This document shows, piece after piece, positions 1 through 10,639 of a DNA stretch of 64,000 bases (positions are counted from its first letter, which is position 1; every line of letters starts with the position of its first letter). The DNA is taken from positions 124,001 to 188,000 of the forward strand of contig JAAKBF010000107.1 in NCBI GenBank assembly GCA_012656075.1, in the 5' to 3' direction. The notes below the pieces were generated by a model, which saw only the letters and a list, made by a program, of their open reading frames with translations, searched no databases and was not told where the DNA came from. Source of the DNA: Phytophthora hibernalis (Eukaryota; Oomycota; Peronosporomycetes; Peronosporales; Peronosporaceae). A program made the translations under genes and the position numbers.

Positions 1-1
1 G

Positions 2-340
2 TTCGTTGAAGAAGACACCGGCACGGATACGGATGAGGCTGCGGATATTCGTCGGTTATGCGGTGAGCCTGGTGGATGTGTGATTGAATCTGGCGGATAT
101 TTGGCGTGCCGGCTTACGCGTGAAGTTCTTGTCTCCATGTTTCCGCACCTTGTTCGTAACAGAAAGCTTATGACCAGGCTAGGTGGACTAAGTATTACGT
201 GCTCGGCGCGTTTGCTCTTGTTTTTCGACTCTCAACAGCGGCTAGTTCGACAGATCGCGCAGACCAACATCTTCGAGGTGTTTAACGCAGTACAGCAGGC
301 TCGTCCGGCAGAGTTCGCTGCCATCTTTGGCAATCCATAA
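2..340 (+). CDS. C-terminal end of an unrecognised protein (5' truncated by window edge)
   Basis: An open frame runs from base 2 to a TAA at 338-340 and encodes about 112 residues. It stays open to the left edge, so the start lies outside the window; the first possible internal start is only a GTG at 80. The visible part begins acidic (EEDTGTDTDE), has two Cys, then a mixed helix-like stretch with a hydrophobic patch (ARLLLFFDS) and ends AAIFGNP. I do not recognise a domain. The lack of stops over 338 bases and the clean boundary to AT-richer, gene-poor DNA support a real gene tail. Confidence 0.55.
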   Translation, partial: FVEEDTGTDTDEAADIRRLCGEPGGCVIESGGYLACRLTREVLVSMFPHLVRNRKLMTRLGGLSITCSARLLLFFDSQQRLVRQIAQTNIFEVFNAVQQARPAEFAAIFGNP

Positions 341-1267
341 CCTGGAACTTTCAAGTTGAAAGTGGTCCAGTCTACGGTGCGATCAAACAACATGTGCAAT
401 CAGTCAGTGTTATCGACACCCTATTTTTCTTGCTTAACTTCATGTTGCGAATCAGTAGCGCCTGTCCAAATGAAATCATGAGAGCCTTGGCTTGCTTTTC
501 TGATTTTTCTACATGCGTAATACAATTTCAATGGCATGTACAGCGACGAGAGCCTCGTTTTCCACATCGTAGCTGAAGGCAATTAATTTTACTTTGGTCG
601 AAGATGCAAGCGGTCATGATCTCGTAGCGTTCTCTCCAGCAGCGGATACTCGGAGGAGCCTAAGTATACTTCGAAATATTCGACGGTCAAGATACATGTA
701 AGGTCTTATTGTAGCGGCGTAACACAAAATGAAACATGAGTAACTAGCTCACAAACCGTTATGTTATGTGTTATGCTCTTACCAGAACGAGAAGCACTTG
801 TACGAATAAAGAACACGGCAGTTCCTAAAGTTCAAGGCTCCCAGGAAGGGTAAATGGGCCAGGAGGATCGTGTTTTCACCAGTTTGCTGTGACATTCAAG
901 CTGAAGTTAAGCACGACACGGTTCGTTTATCACAGCGGTTGAGCTCATAAACAGCACAGGAAGAACACAACAAAACTGTTCGTGCGAAGAGCATAACGTT
1001 AGACTACAGCAATACAATTTTGTGTTTGAGATTTCATCGGTTGCAGCGCCGCACGCCAAGTTATGCATAACGAAGGTACATACTTCATATGGGGCGAGAG
1101 TGCAGCCACAATAGCACCGGGGCTAACGCCGACATCTTGGATATGTTGGAATCCATAGTGGTGAGGGCGTATTCGGGTTTCACAAAAACACTAGCTCAAA
1201 CGGAAAACTGTATTTTGTTCTTCATTGCTGCAGTCGTATATGTGCACAGTCCCTTGGAGTCCTCAAC

Positions 1268-1430
1268 TTACTGTTTTACTTCTCTTTTCACACGTCCTCA
1301 ATAGCTCACTGCTCATAGGCCGGCAAATAGCGTTCACCCAAGAACCCCAAGCCGATAAAAAGGTATCAATCTGCAAGAACTACATGCTGACACAGTCCAC
1401 GAACCGTTTTTAAGGGTGTTCAAACCTACG
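1268..1430 (+). repeat. Diverged repeat, copy 1
   Basis: Similar by eye to 2527-2700 in the same orientation. Shared landmarks in order: a CACGTCCTCAAT/CACATGTCCTGAAT block, a CATGAGGCCGGCAAA-like block, a CCAAGA block, then a TGACACAGTCCACGA/TGATATAGTCCACAG block. The two copies have many substitutions and small indels, so this is an old duplication. No coding potential is visible. Confidence 0.4.
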
Positions 1431-2526
1431 TTGGGTATCACTCAGGTTCCAAACTCAAAAGGCGTTTGCTGATGTACACAAGCCTCGAAAGGATTTTTTA
1501 TTTCCGAGCAAATGCCGGTTAAGCAAATGGGGTGCTGCAAGCAAATGAACTAAGACAAGCAAATTCAAAACTACTTACCGAGGCTACTACACTGTAGTAT
1601 TACCCAAGCATCAGAGTAAGCCAAATACATTTCATTTGGAAATGTTTAATTATGCAGTGTACGCGTATGATGGAAGTTAAGTAGTTTTGGGCTCAGATGG
1701 CTTTACTGGTTTGAAGAAAATTGCGAAATGAAATATATGCTAATCGATAAAGGTGCTCCCTAGTTAGTTCGCAGCACCCTTGATGTCTGCTACGTCTAGT
1801 CTCCTATCACATTTATGGGACCAAAAACGCGTATGCAGCTAAACGAGTGACCCTTTTCACCCCAATTCACCTCTGAGCATTTAAAGAGTGACTGCCTATA
1901 CTGTACGTTAACTGTCTTCGATTCTTTGTACTTGAATTCGACCGCCCAGAAGTACCTCCCGCTCCAGTAGTGCTCTACTTCGAATTAAGAGAGGTTAGCG
2001 ATTCATTACACGATTCTTCATTGTTGAGAACCACGTACTACTGTCGTCTATGAATTCGCTCTTCCATTGTTTTTTTCGCAATTTCACTTTTTGTGTCTCT
2101 TCCTTGTCAAGTCTCCAACCTCCTGTCCTTCAGCGCCTACATGTACACTATCCGAAACACACATGTACTTGATAAAACAACCTACTACGTAGTATTATTT
2201 ACACTAAGTTCGCACACTTGCTTCAAGTCTGCGAAGTTGCTTGCGAACCACCGATTTGCTTGAAAAAACACGAAATGACTTGCTTGAAAATAATCCGTAC
2301 CCGCCTCCAATCGGGAAATTCACGACGAATATTTGGTTCAAACCTGCTCGTGTGCGCTCACGTGCCAAACTAGAGTTCTGGGTATTTGGTGAATGAATCA
2401 GCTCTCAGAAACAATGTTTGAGACTGTGATGCGTAGGTTTCATTTCGTATTCGCGTGACTCAAACGAATCAGCTGTGAAACTCGGTTGCGGAAGTTGCAT
2501 TCGCTTAGTCTCATGGAGAATCTTCA

Positions 2527-2700
2527 AATATGTTTCTACGTTGCACATGTCCTGAATGCTCAACAAGCATATGTGATGCATCGGGGTGATCATCTCAAGC
2601 CACTACTCATGAGGCCGGCAAAAATATTTATCCAAGACGCATCACGCTGCAAGTGCTACAAGGTATCATACTGATATAGTCCACAGGTCCCTTTCGATGG
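2527..2700 (+). repeat. Diverged repeat, copy 2
   Basis: Partner of the copy at 1268-1430, same orientation, about 1.26 kb downstream. It is followed closely by a segment (2799-2891) that resembles 2323-2416, so the interval may hold two or more rearranged copies of a longer unit. Confidence 0.4.
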
Positions 2701-3114
2701 TGTTTAAGCTAAACGTTTAACCGCACGCTGGTCAGCAATCAACCATGTCACCCTGAAGACATTCAAAAGACATTTCCTATGTACAGTCTGGGAATGCACA
2801 ACGGATATTTACTGGTGCAAACCTGCTGCCGTCGCTCCACTTTGAGTTCTGGGTATTGACAAATGAATTATTCCTCGCCAGCAACGTTTGTCCGTGCTTA
2901 CTAGGTTAAAAAAGCAACATGCAATTTTGCATTCTTGAAGCACGAAAAGATGGAGCATAGAGAACAACTGCATTGCGTCCTACCTCATCCATTCACACGA
3001 CGAAAAATCCGCCACTTGCTAGTTTTGAGCTAGTCATTCGAACACTCGAAGCGTATCGCTCTGTTCTCGTTTCAGATTTCATCGTGAATGGTTCAGATAC
3101 GAATAAAACCCCGA

Positions 3115-3871
3115 CTAGAGCTCTGTGTGTTGACGCACAAGCGGAACATACGACACCCCCATGAGCTCGCGCTTCGTGAACGTCTCCTCGTCCGTGCGTT
3201 GAATCTCCAGCAACACCTGACTCGCTCCTTGCTCCCCCACCGGCACCACCAGTAGTCCTCCTATGGCCAGTTGCTCCATCAGATCCTTCGGTGGCTCGGT
3301 AGCTGCAGCCCCCACATGAATTAAATGAAAAGGAGCTTGATTCGGCAACCCCGTCCATCCATCAGCACCTAAAACAACCAGCAAAACATTAGCCACCGTC
3401 AACACAAAACTAAAATGTATCCAACATACGTTCCACCGACACGATTCCCCTGTGCACCAAGTCTCCATCAGCTCTTTCAATGTTCTTGCTCGCCAATTGC
3501 GCTAATTGGGGGATGCGTTCAATGCCAAATACACGTCCACCGCTTTCATCAACGAGATGTCCTAAACACGCAGTGAGATATCCCGATCCGGCGCCGACAT
3601 CCAGTACCTTGGGCTGTTCAATGTTCTGGATGGCTACAGCTGCCAGTTCCAATGCGTAGGCGTGCATATGAGGTGCTGAGATGGTTTGTTCGTAGCCGAG
3701 ACGCTGAGGTGCGTCCTGGTAGGCCTGTACAGGCGACACGTCCTGAGCCACATACTGAGCGCGATCTGTGGCCTTCATGGCGCGAATCACACGCGGTGAC
3801 TGCACAATTCCGGCTTGGGTCAAGTTATCCACTAGTGCATCGTTCGATAACGCACTGCAACGCCACGCCAT
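3115..3871 (-). CDS. PCMT1: Protein-L-isoaspartate O-methyltransferase
   Basis: Repairs damaged proteins by methylating L-isoaspartyl residues with S-adenosylmethionine, normally in the cytosol. Two exons, 3430-3871 and 3115-3368, joined across a 61-bp intron (GTATGT...TTTTAG, 3369-3429); the joined frame reads SVERADGWTGL. Family landmarks are clear: the start MAWRCSALSNDALVDNL parallels animal PCMT1, ISAPHMHAYALEL is the conserved substrate/SAM region, VLDVGAGSGYLTA is SAM motif I, and IHVGAA and PVG follow. An upstream TTG would add 22 residues, but the ATG at 3871 matches the family start. About 231 residues, close to the usual 227. It is divergent from the TPR gene at 4115, 243 bp away. 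Confidence 0.95.
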
Positions 3872-4114
3872 GGCCAGCAGCAGCGTCAGAATCAACGTCT
3901 CGGTGGTCGACAGTCTCCGCTCCTTCTTCAAGTTCAAATTGGACCTGATTATGATATGTAAGAGGTTGGTTCAAACTTTGTGATATGTGTACTGTACTTT
4001 GACTTGATCCTTAATTTGTGATATGCGTATGGTGGTCTAAAATTTGGGATTTGGTCCTTGGAATTGTATCACTGGACGGCATACAAGAGCTTCGAACGAC
4101 GACTTGTGCACGTC

Positions 4115-5104
4115 ATGGGGAAGAACAAACTGAAGCAGCAGCTCAAGCGCCAGCAACGCGATGTTTTAGGTGCAGCATCGTCCGTGTCTTCAGGTGCTGG
4201 AGCCGGAAATTCGCGGTCTAACAAGAAGCAGAAGACTCAGAAATCCGCTGGAGACGAAGAGATCGAAGTGGAGATCGACACTTTGGACTTCGACGACGCG
4301 TTCTCGGCCGGTTTGGCCTTCGAGCAATTGGAATCTTATGACGGAGCATTGGCAGCTTTCCAGAGGGCAGTGGGGTGTCAACCGAAGCATTTGGGGGCTC
4401 TCACCCACCTCGCAGACGTCTATTCGGCTGCAGGACAGCCGGACGATGCTCTGAAATGCTACGTGCAGGCCAGTGAGCTGGAAGGCGGCAAGAAGGACGC
4501 CTCGGTTTGGTTCCGACTGGGTTTGGTCCATGCAACATTGGAACAACAGGTTCAGGCTACAAAAGCCTACAAGAAGTCGATGGAAATCAATGCTCAAGCA
4601 TTGGAGACCGTGAAAGACGCAGATGACGAAGACGCCGCGGAGCTCAAGAAAGCGTACGGAGTGACGCTCGCAGCACTTGCAGAAGCTTTCGGAGAGCTTG
4701 GAGATCTGGACTCGGCTGTGAAGGTGTTTGAGGACGCGACGGTCAAGTTCCCCGAGAATGGGAACTTGCACTATAATCTGGCCAACATGCGCATGGCGAG
4801 GAGTGGAAGCATTGGCGACGATGCGTTTGATTTAGAAGTGGCCAAGTGCTTGGAGCGAACGATTGAGTTGAGTCCGGACACGCGCGACTTTACTGAGGAC
4901 TTAGCTGCATACTTGGAGCAGCACAACCAGCAACCAGATCGAGTTCGTGCTCTGAAGGCGAAGGCAGAAGAGCAGCAATCTGCCAAGCCGACTGCTGAAG
5001 ATGAAGGCGAGCAGAAGGAAGAGGAAGAAAGCGGTGGCAGCGAGGAAGACGAAGACGATAACGAAGAAGAGGACGAAGAAGAGAGCGACGGAGACGATGA
5101 CTAG
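4115..5104 (+). CDS. TPR-repeat protein with acidic C-terminal tail
   Basis: A 329-residue, intronless protein. The N-terminus is basic (MGKNKLKQQLKRQQRD, then NKKQKTQK). Residues about 60-270 hold at least four tetratricopeptide repeats, for example SAGLAFEQLESYDGALAAF and WFRLGLVHATLEQQVQATKAY. The last 45 residues are almost entirely E, D, S and G. I start it at the ATG at 4115 because the longer frame begins with TTG. TPR proteins are protein-interaction scaffolds; the acidic tail suggests a chaperone- or histone-binding partner, but this is inference. It could also be compared with tetratricopeptide proteins of the NASP or TTC families; I cannot assign one. Confidence 0.8.
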   Translation: MGKNKLKQQLKRQQRDVLGAASSVSSGAGAGNSRSNKKQKTQKSAGDEEIEVEIDTLDFDDAFSAGLAFEQLESYDGALAAFQRAVGCQPKHLGALTHLADVYSAAGQPDDALKCYVQASELEGGKKDASVWFRLGLVHATLEQQVQATKAYKKSMEINAQALETVKDADDEDAAELKKAYGVTLAALAEAFGELGDLDSAVKVFEDATVKFPENGNLHYNLANMRMARSGSIGDDAFDLEVAKCLERTIELSPDTRDFTEDLAAYLEQHNQQPDRVRALKAKAEEQQSAKPTAEDEGEQKEEEESGGSEEDEDDNEEEDEEESDGDDD

Positions 5105-5157
5105 GAGGAATAACTGAACAATAGATTATCGAAAATAATACGAAGCGACCCGCACGT

Positions 5158-6510
5158 TTAAACTGCGTCGGGTTTTATCTTGTCATCGTCGTCCAAGGCT
5201 TCGTATTTGAGACGGCGCAGCGTCCAGGTGCGCTGAAGTGTAAGTACCTCTAGCAGAGGCTTCTTGCGTTTGAATGCGCTAAGCCAATCTGCTGCAAGCT
5301 CACTTGCAGGGGTATGATCTCCATCTTGATCCGCAGGTCTTACAGCTAACGCTTTGGCTTCACGTCGGAGTTCCTTGAAACTTTTTGTCCTGTACATTTG
5401 AGTCCAGCGGTTAGCTATAACCTTGAGGTCTATGTCTTGCGTCAATCCCGGTGTCAGGTTTGATTCGACGTCGCTGCTCTCCATTCCCAACACCAGCGTT
5501 TGCGCGGCTTGATAATCCTCGTCCGCACTATCAAACCGCGAGAGCAAGCTGCGCAGGTCGCCACGTAGAACGCGCGCCTCAATCGCCTCGCACGATTTCA
5601 CCGGTGCAAACTTGACAGCAAGGTCGCAGGCGCGCAAGGCGTGCTGTATAGATGTAACATCGTGCTGGGACTTGACAACGCGTCGTGCGAGCGTCGAACA
5701 CAAATGCAGTCCCGTGCGTACATGCTCCGGCACCGGGGACAGCGAGGATGCGGCTTTTAGTTTGATACTTGAAGGACGATGCTCACCGCTGCTATCCTTT
5801 CTGGTGTCCGCAAGCTCGGCACCTCTGTCCAAACAATCCTTCTCAATGGTCGATGGTCGCCATACCATGGAAAACGCCGACGAGGAGGCCGAATACACGA
5901 CCACGAGTTGCACCAAATACGCGACCACCAAGCCAATCAGCACGAACGTATACGCTCGATGCCTCGGCTTCTCTTTCCGCAGCCTCCGCCTCGTCTCCGG
6001 GTGAGCTGGAGTGTCGATGCCACAGCCAAACCTCTTACGAAAAGCTGCATCTGCCTGTCGATAGCGTATCTCCCACCGACGTTTGTCCTCATTGGTCGTC
6101 CACCACCTCGAGTCGTCCAGCTCTTCCTGTTCTTCACTCTCTGCTGAAACGTCCTCTTCCTGATATTCCTCAAAGAGCTCTTCAACACCATCTTCACTCG
6201 TGTCCTCCTCTTCCTCCTCTTCTGACGGCACGTAGTCACTCTCCTCGTCCTCGTTCACAAACGTCATGAGGCGAAATGAAGCGAAAACACCTCGTTCTGA
6301 CGGTAGAGAAGCCTCAATTACGCCTTCTTCCGTCTGTTCTTCGTTGATTGGGGACTGGAAACGCTGTATCTGAGCCGCCAGCTGCTCCAGCTTCAGATCG
6401 AGTGAAGACCCAATTGCTGTGGCTTTACGGCGACGCCAGGCGTCTCCTCTGCTGGGCGAGAGGCCTCTGCGACGCCGGGCGGCCGAGGTCGTTGTGGGCA
6501 TTGACAGCAT
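5158..6510 (-). CDS. Predicted single-pass membrane protein of unknown function
   Basis: Encodes about 450 residues from the ATG at 6510 (MLSMPTTTSAARRRRG); the frame stays open upstream to 6873 but only with a non-ATG first codon and poor coding character. Order of features: an Arg-rich N-terminus, a strongly acidic segment (YVPSEEEEEEDTSEDG and neighbours), a W/R-rich stretch ending RRRLRKEKPRHRA, one membrane segment (YTFVLIGLVVAYLVQLVVVY), then a soluble C-terminal half of helical character with several Cys. The basic residues before the membrane segment favour a cytosolic N-terminus. No family recognised. The 3' end is 53 bp from the convergent TPR gene. Confidence 0.7.
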   Translation of the reverse strand: MLSMPTTTSAARRRRGLSPSRGDAWRRRKATAIGSSLDLKLEQLAAQIQRFQSPINEEQTEEGVIEASLPSERGVFASFRLMTFVNEDEESDYVPSEEEEEEDTSEDGVEELFEEYQEEDVSAESEEQEELDDSRWWTTNEDKRRWEIRYRQADAAFRKRFGCGIDTPAHPETRRRLRKEKPRHRAYTFVLIGLVVAYLVQLVVVYSASSSAFSMVWRPSTIEKDCLDRGAELADTRKDSSGEHRPSSIKLKAASSLSPVPEHVRTGLHLCSTLARRVVKSQHDVTSIQHALRACDLAVKFAPVKSCEAIEARVLRGDLRSLLSRFDSADEDYQAAQTLVLGMESSDVESNLTPGLTQDIDLKVIANRWTQMYRTKSFKELRREAKALAVRPADQDGDHTPASELAADWLSAFKRKKPLLEVLTLQRTWTLRRLKYEALDDDDKIKPDAV

Positions 6511-6802
6511 CGCTGATCGTCCGTTGCGAGAACTGTTGATGCGTTTCTCGAGTGGGTACAACGTACCCGCTGAGACATGTGTGTACCGTAAAGTCGGAAT
6601 AAACGGTACCTTACACAGGTTGGACCACTTTAGAAATACCGTTAGCTGTGTAACGAATGATGATTGCATGACAGTATATGACTTATATGGAAGCGTTGTA
6701 GACACGATATCACGGTTCTGGGTACCGTTTGCCATTGGCCGACGGTTCATTTCACAATTTCGTCGGCGAGCGGCAGGTGGAGCGAGTAGCGAGTGAAACT
6801 CC

Positions 6803-7117
6803 ATGACACGTGGAAACCAGCGCGATACGGACCGGGCGGTGCGTACTGGTGCATTTGCTGGGTCTAATAACACTGGAAACCCATCGAAATCTGCTGTCCG
6901 TTACCTTTTTGTGTTGCTATTGACAGCGAGCCCAGGCGCGTCAAGCCAAGAACGCCAAGAACACGGCGGGTGGTAACCCACTGGCTAAGCGCGAGGCCGA
7001 CGCCAAGGCGCTGCAGGAGAAGATCGCCCGTAAAGCGGCCATGAAGGCGGAGGAGGCGACGCTAATGCCAACGCCGGCAAGAATGCTAAGAGCGGCAAGC
7101 AGCCCAAGAAGAAATAG
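6803..7117 (+). CDS. SERF/4F5-like small basic protein (frame break near 7060)
   Basis: Two exons: 6803-6838 encodes MTRGNQRDTDRA, and 6927-7117 follows an 88-bp intron (GTGCGT...TGACAG). The MTRGNQR start is the hallmark of the SERF/4F5 family, small basic proteins linked to modulation of protein aggregation in animals. Exon 2 is Lys/Ala/Gln rich (KNAKNTAGGNPLAKREADAK). At about 7060 the frame slips by one base: the downstream text reads ANANAGKNAKSGKQPKKK then TAG only if one base (probably a G) is added. As written the frame would instead run on to a stop near 7150. About 75 residues when read through, near the usual family size. Confidence 0.75.
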
Positions 7118-7240
7118 ACCCAATTGGAGGGCCTTGGTACCGTGAAGGTCAACTTAGAAGGGCTCTATATAGGAGGTCTGCACGAGATTGGAGAGGATGG
7201 CAGAGGTGTAGGAAGCAGAGGGGGAATGAAGAGGGTATTT

Positions 7241-7663
7241 TTACTCGATCATGGCTCGAAAGTCGGTGAGGTTGATGCGGCCGTCGTGGTCGGCGTCTGC
7301 ACACGAGATGAGCACGTCCAGATCTTCCTCTGTGAGGGCTCCATAGCCCAAGCGCTCGAACACATAGCGCAGCATCTCACGAGAGATGAAACCCGTTTCG
7401 TCCGGGTCGTAGGCTTTGAAGGCCTCCGCCACCGGGTCGAAGTCTTTGACTTCGTTGGACAATAGCAGTGCATGCAGGTACTCCTCCGTGAGCTCGCCTT
7501 CTTCGCTGAGCAACAGCCGCATGTCTTTCAAGCTCATGTTGTCGTAGAAGATGCCGAGTCTGGAGCGCAGGTTGTCCAGCGTCACGCGACCCTTCTTCTC
7601 AGTGTCCAGGAACTGGAACGCCATGCGAATCTGCCCAGGTGTCACCAATACGCCACCAAACTC
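7241..7663 (-). CDS. EF-hand (centrin/calmodulin-like) protein, 5' exon unresolved
   Basis: The 3' exon encodes about 140 residues with paired EF-hands: AFKAYDPDETGFISREML and SCADADHDGRINLTDF are good calcium loops, while the N-terminal pair around FQFLDTEKKGRVTLDNL is weaker. The order and spacing fit the centrin/calmodulin superfamily, which acts at basal bodies and cytoskeleton. An acceptor (CTGTACAG) at 7664-7665 marks the exon start. A donor-like GGTAAG lies upstream near 7708, but no ATG exon joins in the right phase, so the start is not given; a base may be missing there too. Confidence 0.75.
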   Translation of the reverse strand, partial: EFGGVLVTPGQIRMAFQFLDTEKKGRVTLDNLRSRLGIFYDNMSLKDMRLLLSEEGELTEEYLHALLLSNEVKDFDPVAEAFKAYDPDETGFISREMLRYVFERLGYGALTEEDLDVLISCADADHDGRINLTDFRAMIE

Positions 7664-8030
7664 CTGTACAGCAGAGCAAAACATGACTCAATACTGGAAT
7701 GGTCTTACCAAGCAGTTCGACGCACATTCTGAGGCACTTCGCTTGCCGGAGAGTCCATTTGTCCACGTTGTGACATACCCCTGCTAATACTCGTCTTCCT
7801 AGCCGACGTGGGCGGCGATGTCAATCCATTCTGCATATTTGTCTTCTATCTTCTGCCAAGACGAACAAGTGAACAGCGATGTATTAATTCCCATAGCAAC
7901 TTACTCTATTTTCATCCTGATGAAACTCACGTGTCAAATCATTCCAGTCATGTGTTGCAGTCACTATTTCCTGCACTTAGATGTCACTATTCTGAAATTT
8001 GGTCCACACAAAGTCAAATTGATCAAGACG

Positions 8031-9336
8031 ATGGACCCGGCGGCGTATGATGAGGGCGCGTACGGCGCAGAGCTGCTGCGCAAGATGCGAGCAAGTGAGA
8101 CCATCGTGTACCAGGCGGTCTTTGCACCGGAGAGTGTGGCGGGCGGCCAGACTGTGCTGGTGGCTGCGACGAGTTTGGGAATGATCCACGTCTATCAGGT
8201 CGGCCAGGTCATGACGCCCACATACTGGGACCAAGTGGGGCGTGGAGAGTGCGTTATTAATACCCTAATTAGGAGTGCAATTTTAATATTTGAGTTCTGA
8301 TTTGTGTATTTGATGTAGGTCGACTGCTTTTCCAGGACCAAATCTGTCGTTCCTGGCGCATCCGACGCAGATTTACTCGCTCCAGTTCGCTGGTGATGAA
8401 ACAACCCCTTTGTTGATTAGGTATGTGGACAAATAAGATCTGTAGCTATGTAAATATTAATTCTAGTTTGTGGACAGTGGAGGAGACCAGGACTTTCGAG
8501 TGTGGAACTGGAAAGACATTTTGGCGGCGGTAGAAGACTCTGCAGCTGCAAAGAAGCTGAAGCCGGTGCATGTGGACCAATTGAAGCGGTGTACGCTGGG
8601 TTTCCGAGGAGCGTTGTTACCAGCGACGGAGGTGAATGATGTGGCAGTGAGCAAGACTAGTGGTCACTTGTTCTTGGCGGGCGGAGACAGTGTTGCGCAT
8701 GAGTGGGACGCGACTACGCAGCAGTTCACGCGGCAGTTTGAGGGTCATGAGGATTATCTGCATGCTGTGCGTCATCTGCAGCATTCGCAGGAGCTCGTGA
8801 CAGGGTCGGAGGACGGAACACTGGGGATCTGGGATGTGCGTCAGGAGAAGAAGGTGGAGTTCCTGCGTCCTCAGCCTGCAGCAGCACAATCGTCGTCAGC
8901 TTCGCAGTCGCTGTGGGTTGGTGCAGTTGCGCACGACGAATCCGAAATGTGGCTAGCTTGTGGTGGTGGCAAGAAACGATCTCCGGGTGGTCGATCTCAA
9001 CAGACGCAAACCCGCGGCGGGTTCCTAGGAATGTGGCATCTGCCCTCGCGTGTGCCAGTGCACTACACCGAGACGACGAATGATATCCATGATGTTGTGT
9101 TCCACCACATGGAGCTACTCAGCGTAGGCAATGATGCCAGTCTCAAGAAGTGGAATCGTAGCTCGGGTCAATTGCTTGCGGCTGCTCGATCGACGCTACC
9201 GTCCTGTCATTTTTGCGTGGTGGATCACGCTACGGATATCATCGCTGTGGGCGGTGGCGCACCCGCCATTGACATTTACACGATGCCTGGCGTTGTTAGC
9301 TTTTCGCTGGTTGTCGAGGACGAAGCGAAACCCTGA
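8031..9336 (+). CDS. THOC6: THO complex subunit 6-like WD40 protein
   Basis: WD-repeat subunit of the THO/TREX complex, which couples transcription to mRNA export in the nucleus. Three exons: 8031-8248, 8319-8420 and 8478-9336; the second junction gives TTPLLISGGDQDFRVW. The total is 1179 bases, 392 residues, with no frame break. Alignment by eye with animal THOC6 is strong: HLFLAGGDSVAHEWD, FTRQFEGHEDYLHAV, LVTGSEDGTLGIWDVR, MWLACGGG and the final VVSFSLVV match conserved blocks in order. A longer in-frame start near 7818 is ignored because MDPAAYDEGAYG starts the conserved product. Confidence 0.88.
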
Positions 9337-9414
9337 GCTCTCCAGTAATTGAGCACTTGTAAACGCTCATGTACGTATTCTAAATTCCGTTTGGCTCTAT
9401 TTGACGAGGCTGGT

Positions 9415-10394
9415 TTACAGCTCGTATTTCTTGATGCTGCGCTTCAGCAACTCGTTCGTAGTGAACATGATGGCAATCGATGGCACCACCTTGATGAAAT
9501 TCGGGGTGAGACCCTTGTACAACCCACGGACGCCCTCCTCTCGGACGATTGTGCGGAGACCGCCAAGTGTGCTCGTGTATTCCGTCGCATCTCCGCGCAA
9601 AGCGCTTAGCTGGAATCTACGGCGGAGAATGTCCATCGGGTAAGCTGCCGTCTGCCCGCAGGCACCTGCAAGGGCACCGCATCCCAGCAGATACATGGCA
9701 TCCGGCTCGCCGTTCTCGTTGCGAGGCACCGTCGCTCGAAGGGTCTCGAACACAGTGAAATTCAGGCCCACATACGGCGCAATGCCCCAAATCGTGGGCA
9801 GCACGCCTCGGTAGACGCCACGCAGACCTTCAGTACGCACAATCGACGACAGCACGTTGAAAATGCCTGTGTGTGCCGTGTTGGCCAGTCCTCCCTGCAC
9901 TGTCAAGCGAGCACGAGCCGCGTCCAACGGATATGTGATACCGACTGAAACAATACCAGCAATGGCGCCACCGAAGAGCTTCTGCAGCGGGCTGAGCGTC
10001 TCGTCACCATCGGAGATCAAGAGTAGCTTGAGCTTCTCGAAGGCGGCGAACTGGATGGCCACGTACGGGAACACACGCACGCAGTTGGCGCCATTGCCTT
10101 TGAAGTAGCCGCGCAAGCCTTCCTCCGCGTGGATCTGCCGCAATGACTGTCCGATGGTGCGGTACTTGACTGGAGAGGAACTGGCTGCTGGGTCACCCTT
10201 CTTGATGTAGTCCTGCACCTGCAGCAGGATTTTCAGCCGCTCCATCGGCGCCACTGCCGTGCGAGACGCACAGCCAGCGACTACAGAGAATGCAAATAAC
10301 GAATTGGTTTAGATATGGATCACAAGGACGTGGAGGAGATATAGAGACACGTACTGCCGCCACATACAAGGTTCTGCACATCCTTCTTGTCCAT
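9415..10394 (-). CDS. Mitochondrial solute carrier (SLC25 family, adenine nucleotide/CoA-like)
   Basis: Inner-membrane transporter with three tandem carrier repeats. Exon 1 (10355-10394) encodes MDKKDVQNLVCGG; exon 2 (9415-10280) follows a 74-bp intron (GTACGT...TCTGTAG). The join gives GGIAGCASRTAVAPMERLK, a standard first-repeat start. Each repeat has its PX[DE]XX[KR] signature: APMERLK, YPLDAARAR and YPMDILRRR. 301 residues, the normal family length. The sequence resembles plant ADNT1 and animal SLC25A42-type carriers more than ADP/ATP or phosphate carriers, so an adenine nucleotide or CoA substrate is my inference. It is convergent with THOC6, whose stop is 79 bp away. Confidence 0.88.
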
Positions 10395-10622
10395 TACGGC
10401 TGACACGAGGCGAATTGGCGAGTGGTGACGTCGTAGTAACGGTTGAGCGAGATCAGATAGCAACATCTGATTTTGCGGTTTATTTTATTTTACAACTGAA
10501 TATGCTCAAGTTTTGCAGTCACACGACTCCACACCGAGAACAATTAATGAAGTATATTTAATCCAAGAGGTCATTTTAGTATATAAACAGGCGCGTCTCA
10601 ACTTCAGTTTTCGGTGGTACAC

Positions 10623-10639
10623 TAACCCAAGTTGGGTTA
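10623..10639. repeat. 17-bp perfect palindrome
   Basis: TAACCCAA, one G, then TTGGGTTA: eight-base arms with a single central base. It lies at the left edge of the shortest copy of the duplicated unit (10640-11270), so it may mark the unit end or be a binding site; I cannot tell. Confidence 0.4.

Larger units (their letters stand above)
341..3000. other. Gene-poor interval with diverged repeats
   Basis: No open frame here has coding character. The track contains short unrelated frames only. Two diverged pairs of similar sequence can be seen: about 1268-1430 matches about 2527-2700 (shared blocks such as GAGGCCGGCAAA-like and CAGTCCACGAACC-like text), and about 2323-2416 matches about 2799-2891 (shared GAGTTCTGGGTATT and GTTCAAACCTGCT-like text). 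They look like old, decayed copies of one repeat rather than genes. Confidence 0.5.

Noticed and set aside
5612..6147. Several plus-strand frames over the membrane-protein gene
   Set aside because: Shadows of the minus-strand gene with its acidic and basic repeats.
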